From Paraburkholderia aromaticivorans (GTDB lineage Bacteria; Pseudomonadota; Gammaproteobacteria; Burkholderiales; Burkholderiaceae), in contig NZ_CP051515.1 of NCBI RefSeq assembly GCF_012689525.1, positions 1,240,001 to 1,304,000 of the forward strand: DNA of 64,000 bases, read 5' to 3'. A program made the position numbers and the translations under genes. Below the pieces are notes generated by a model. The model was given only the letters and a program-made list of their open reading frames with translations, was not told the DNA's origin and made no database searches. Of the stretch, positions 63,120-64,000 are shown in pieces; position 1 is the stretch's first letter; every line of letters starts with the position of its first letter.

Positions 63120-64000
63120 GCAGTTTCACTCCGAAGCGCAGCGCGACGCCGAGTCCGGCGCCGACCATCGCGATGTTGATGACAGAAAGCGCCGCAACCT
63201 GATCGACCGCGCCGGTCGCCCACAGCGACACCAGCAGTGCGCCGATCACTTCCGTGCCGGGCGAGAGCAGATAGACGGCGGTCGAGTACTCGCGCTCGAA
63301 AATCATGAAGATCAGCAGCCATGCCGCGAGCAAACCGAAGCGCACGAGCGGCAGCGTTACGTCCAGGCTGACGCGTGCGCGCGTGGCGCCGACGCTGCGT
63401 CCCGCTTCTTCGAGTTCGGGGCCGACTTGCAGCAGTGCGCTCTGAATCAGACGCATGCCGTACGCGAGCCACACGACCGTGTACGCGATCCAGATGCTCC
63501 ACATGGAGTTCTTCAGTTCCTTCAGGCCCGGTACGAAGAGGAAGATCCAGAGGAACGCGAGACCGGCGAGCAGGCCCGGCACCGCGCGAGGCAGCAGCAC
63601 AAGGTAATCGAGCAGACGCGTGGCCCAGTCGTTGCGACGATGGCCCGCGAACGCCACCAGCGAATAGAAGCCCACCGCCAGCGCCCCGCCGATCACGCCG
63701 ATGCCGAGCGTGTTCAGAATCGCGCGCACCAGGTTGTCCTGCTCGAACAGTTCGGTGAAGTTCGCGAGGGTGAGGACTTCGGCGAGATGCACGCCTTGCC
63801 CCCAGTTGGTGACGAACGCGCGCAACGTGATGCCGGAGATCGGCACGAACACCGTCAACAGCAGCCACAGCGCGACGATGGCGAGCGCGATCCAGCGCCA
63901 CGCGCCGAGCGGCAGCACGGTTTGTCGTCCCGCTTTGCCCTTGACCGTGACGAAGCGGTTCGCACTCTTGAGCAGCCGGCGTTGCAGCAGCACGAGCGGG
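63112..64000 (-). CDS. ABC transporter permease, partial (5' end beyond window)
   Basis: The C-terminal ~295 residues of a membrane protein of the FbpB / thiamine-iron permease type, with about six membrane segments. The conserved inner-membrane loop EAGRSVGATRARVSLDVTLP (~res. 205 from the window edge) contacts the ATPase. The stop overlaps the ATPase gene start. The frame is open at the window's right edge, so the N-terminus, probably another permease half, lies outside. It is an iron or polyamine importer by family. Confidence 0.82.
   Translation of the reverse strand, partial: PLVLLQRRLLKSANRFVTVKGKAGRQTVLPLGAWRWIALAIVALWLLLTVFVPISGITLRAFVTNWGQGVHLAEVLTLANFTELFEQDNLVRAILNTLGIGVIGGALAVGFYSLVAFAGHRRNDWATRLLDYLVLLPRAVPGLLAGLAFLWIFLFVPGLKELKNSMWSIWIAYTVVWLAYGMRLIQSALLQVGPELEEAGRSVGATRARVSLDVTLPLVRFGLLAAWLLIFMIFEREYSTAVYLLSPGTEVIGALLVSLWATGAVDQVAALSVINIAMVGAGLGVALRFGVKLHG

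Overview
The window looks like chromosomal DNA of a Burkholderiaceae betaproteobacterium, most like Paraburkholderia. The grounds are high GC with strong third-position GC bias, two classical Burkholderia-type trimeric porins, DUF4148 and H-NS-family small proteins, a BPSL0067/STY0301 pair, and many LysR-regulated catabolic cassettes. No rRNA, tRNA, CRISPR array or complete insertion sequence was recognised.

Positions 1-31,000 are an accessory catabolic mosaic. They hold a FAD-linked oxidase and a FAD monooxygenase; a sugar-acid dehydratase (IlvD/Edd family) with a DapA-family lyase (4-6.5 kb); and a minus-strand hydroxyquinol operon at 8.3-13.3 kb (intradiol dioxygenase, maleylacetate reductase, flavin reductase, LLM-type monooxygenase, alpha/beta hydrolase). 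An FAH-family hydrolase follows, then NTF2-like proteins and two LysR regulators, a redox cassette at 19-24.3 kb (pirin, DoxX, WrbA, two SDRs, a SnoaL-like protein, a quinone oxidoreductase), a porin, and an MFS transporter with a gentisate 1,2-dioxygenase-like cupin. Between the intact genes lie many gene stumps (AspT-like, SnoaL-like, quinone oxidoreductase, SDR, BKACE and GntR ends, a broken hydrolase), so this part has been rearranged repeatedly.

Three promoters here, upstream of the SnoaL-like gene at 16.7 kb, the porin region at 25.4 kb and the MFS-gentisate unit at 28.2 kb, share one architecture: an ATC-N9-GAT dyad, 20 bp, TTRGACA, 17 bp, GATAGT. This points to one LysR-type regulon linking units that otherwise look independent.

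Positions 31,000-48,000 are ordinary Burkholderia housekeeping and small-gene content: fatty acid desaturase, CDP-diglyceride hydrolase, amidase, FMN reductase, J-domain protein, ChaC, low-molecular-weight phosphatase, H-NS-like protein, MFS efflux pump, acyltransferase, and a branched-chain-type binding protein next to a trans-3-hydroxyproline dehydratase-type enzyme.

Positions 48,400-59,970 are a non-phosphorylating L-rhamnose catabolic locus: SDR, MFS, L-rhamnonate dehydratase, L-rhamnose 1-dehydrogenase, a LysR regulator, mutarotase, lactonase, and an ABC importer (ATPase, two permeases, binding protein) ending in a strong terminator. The last 4 kb hold a small secreted-protein pair with an amidase-like member, a second porin, and the 3' part of an ABC importer that runs off the window.
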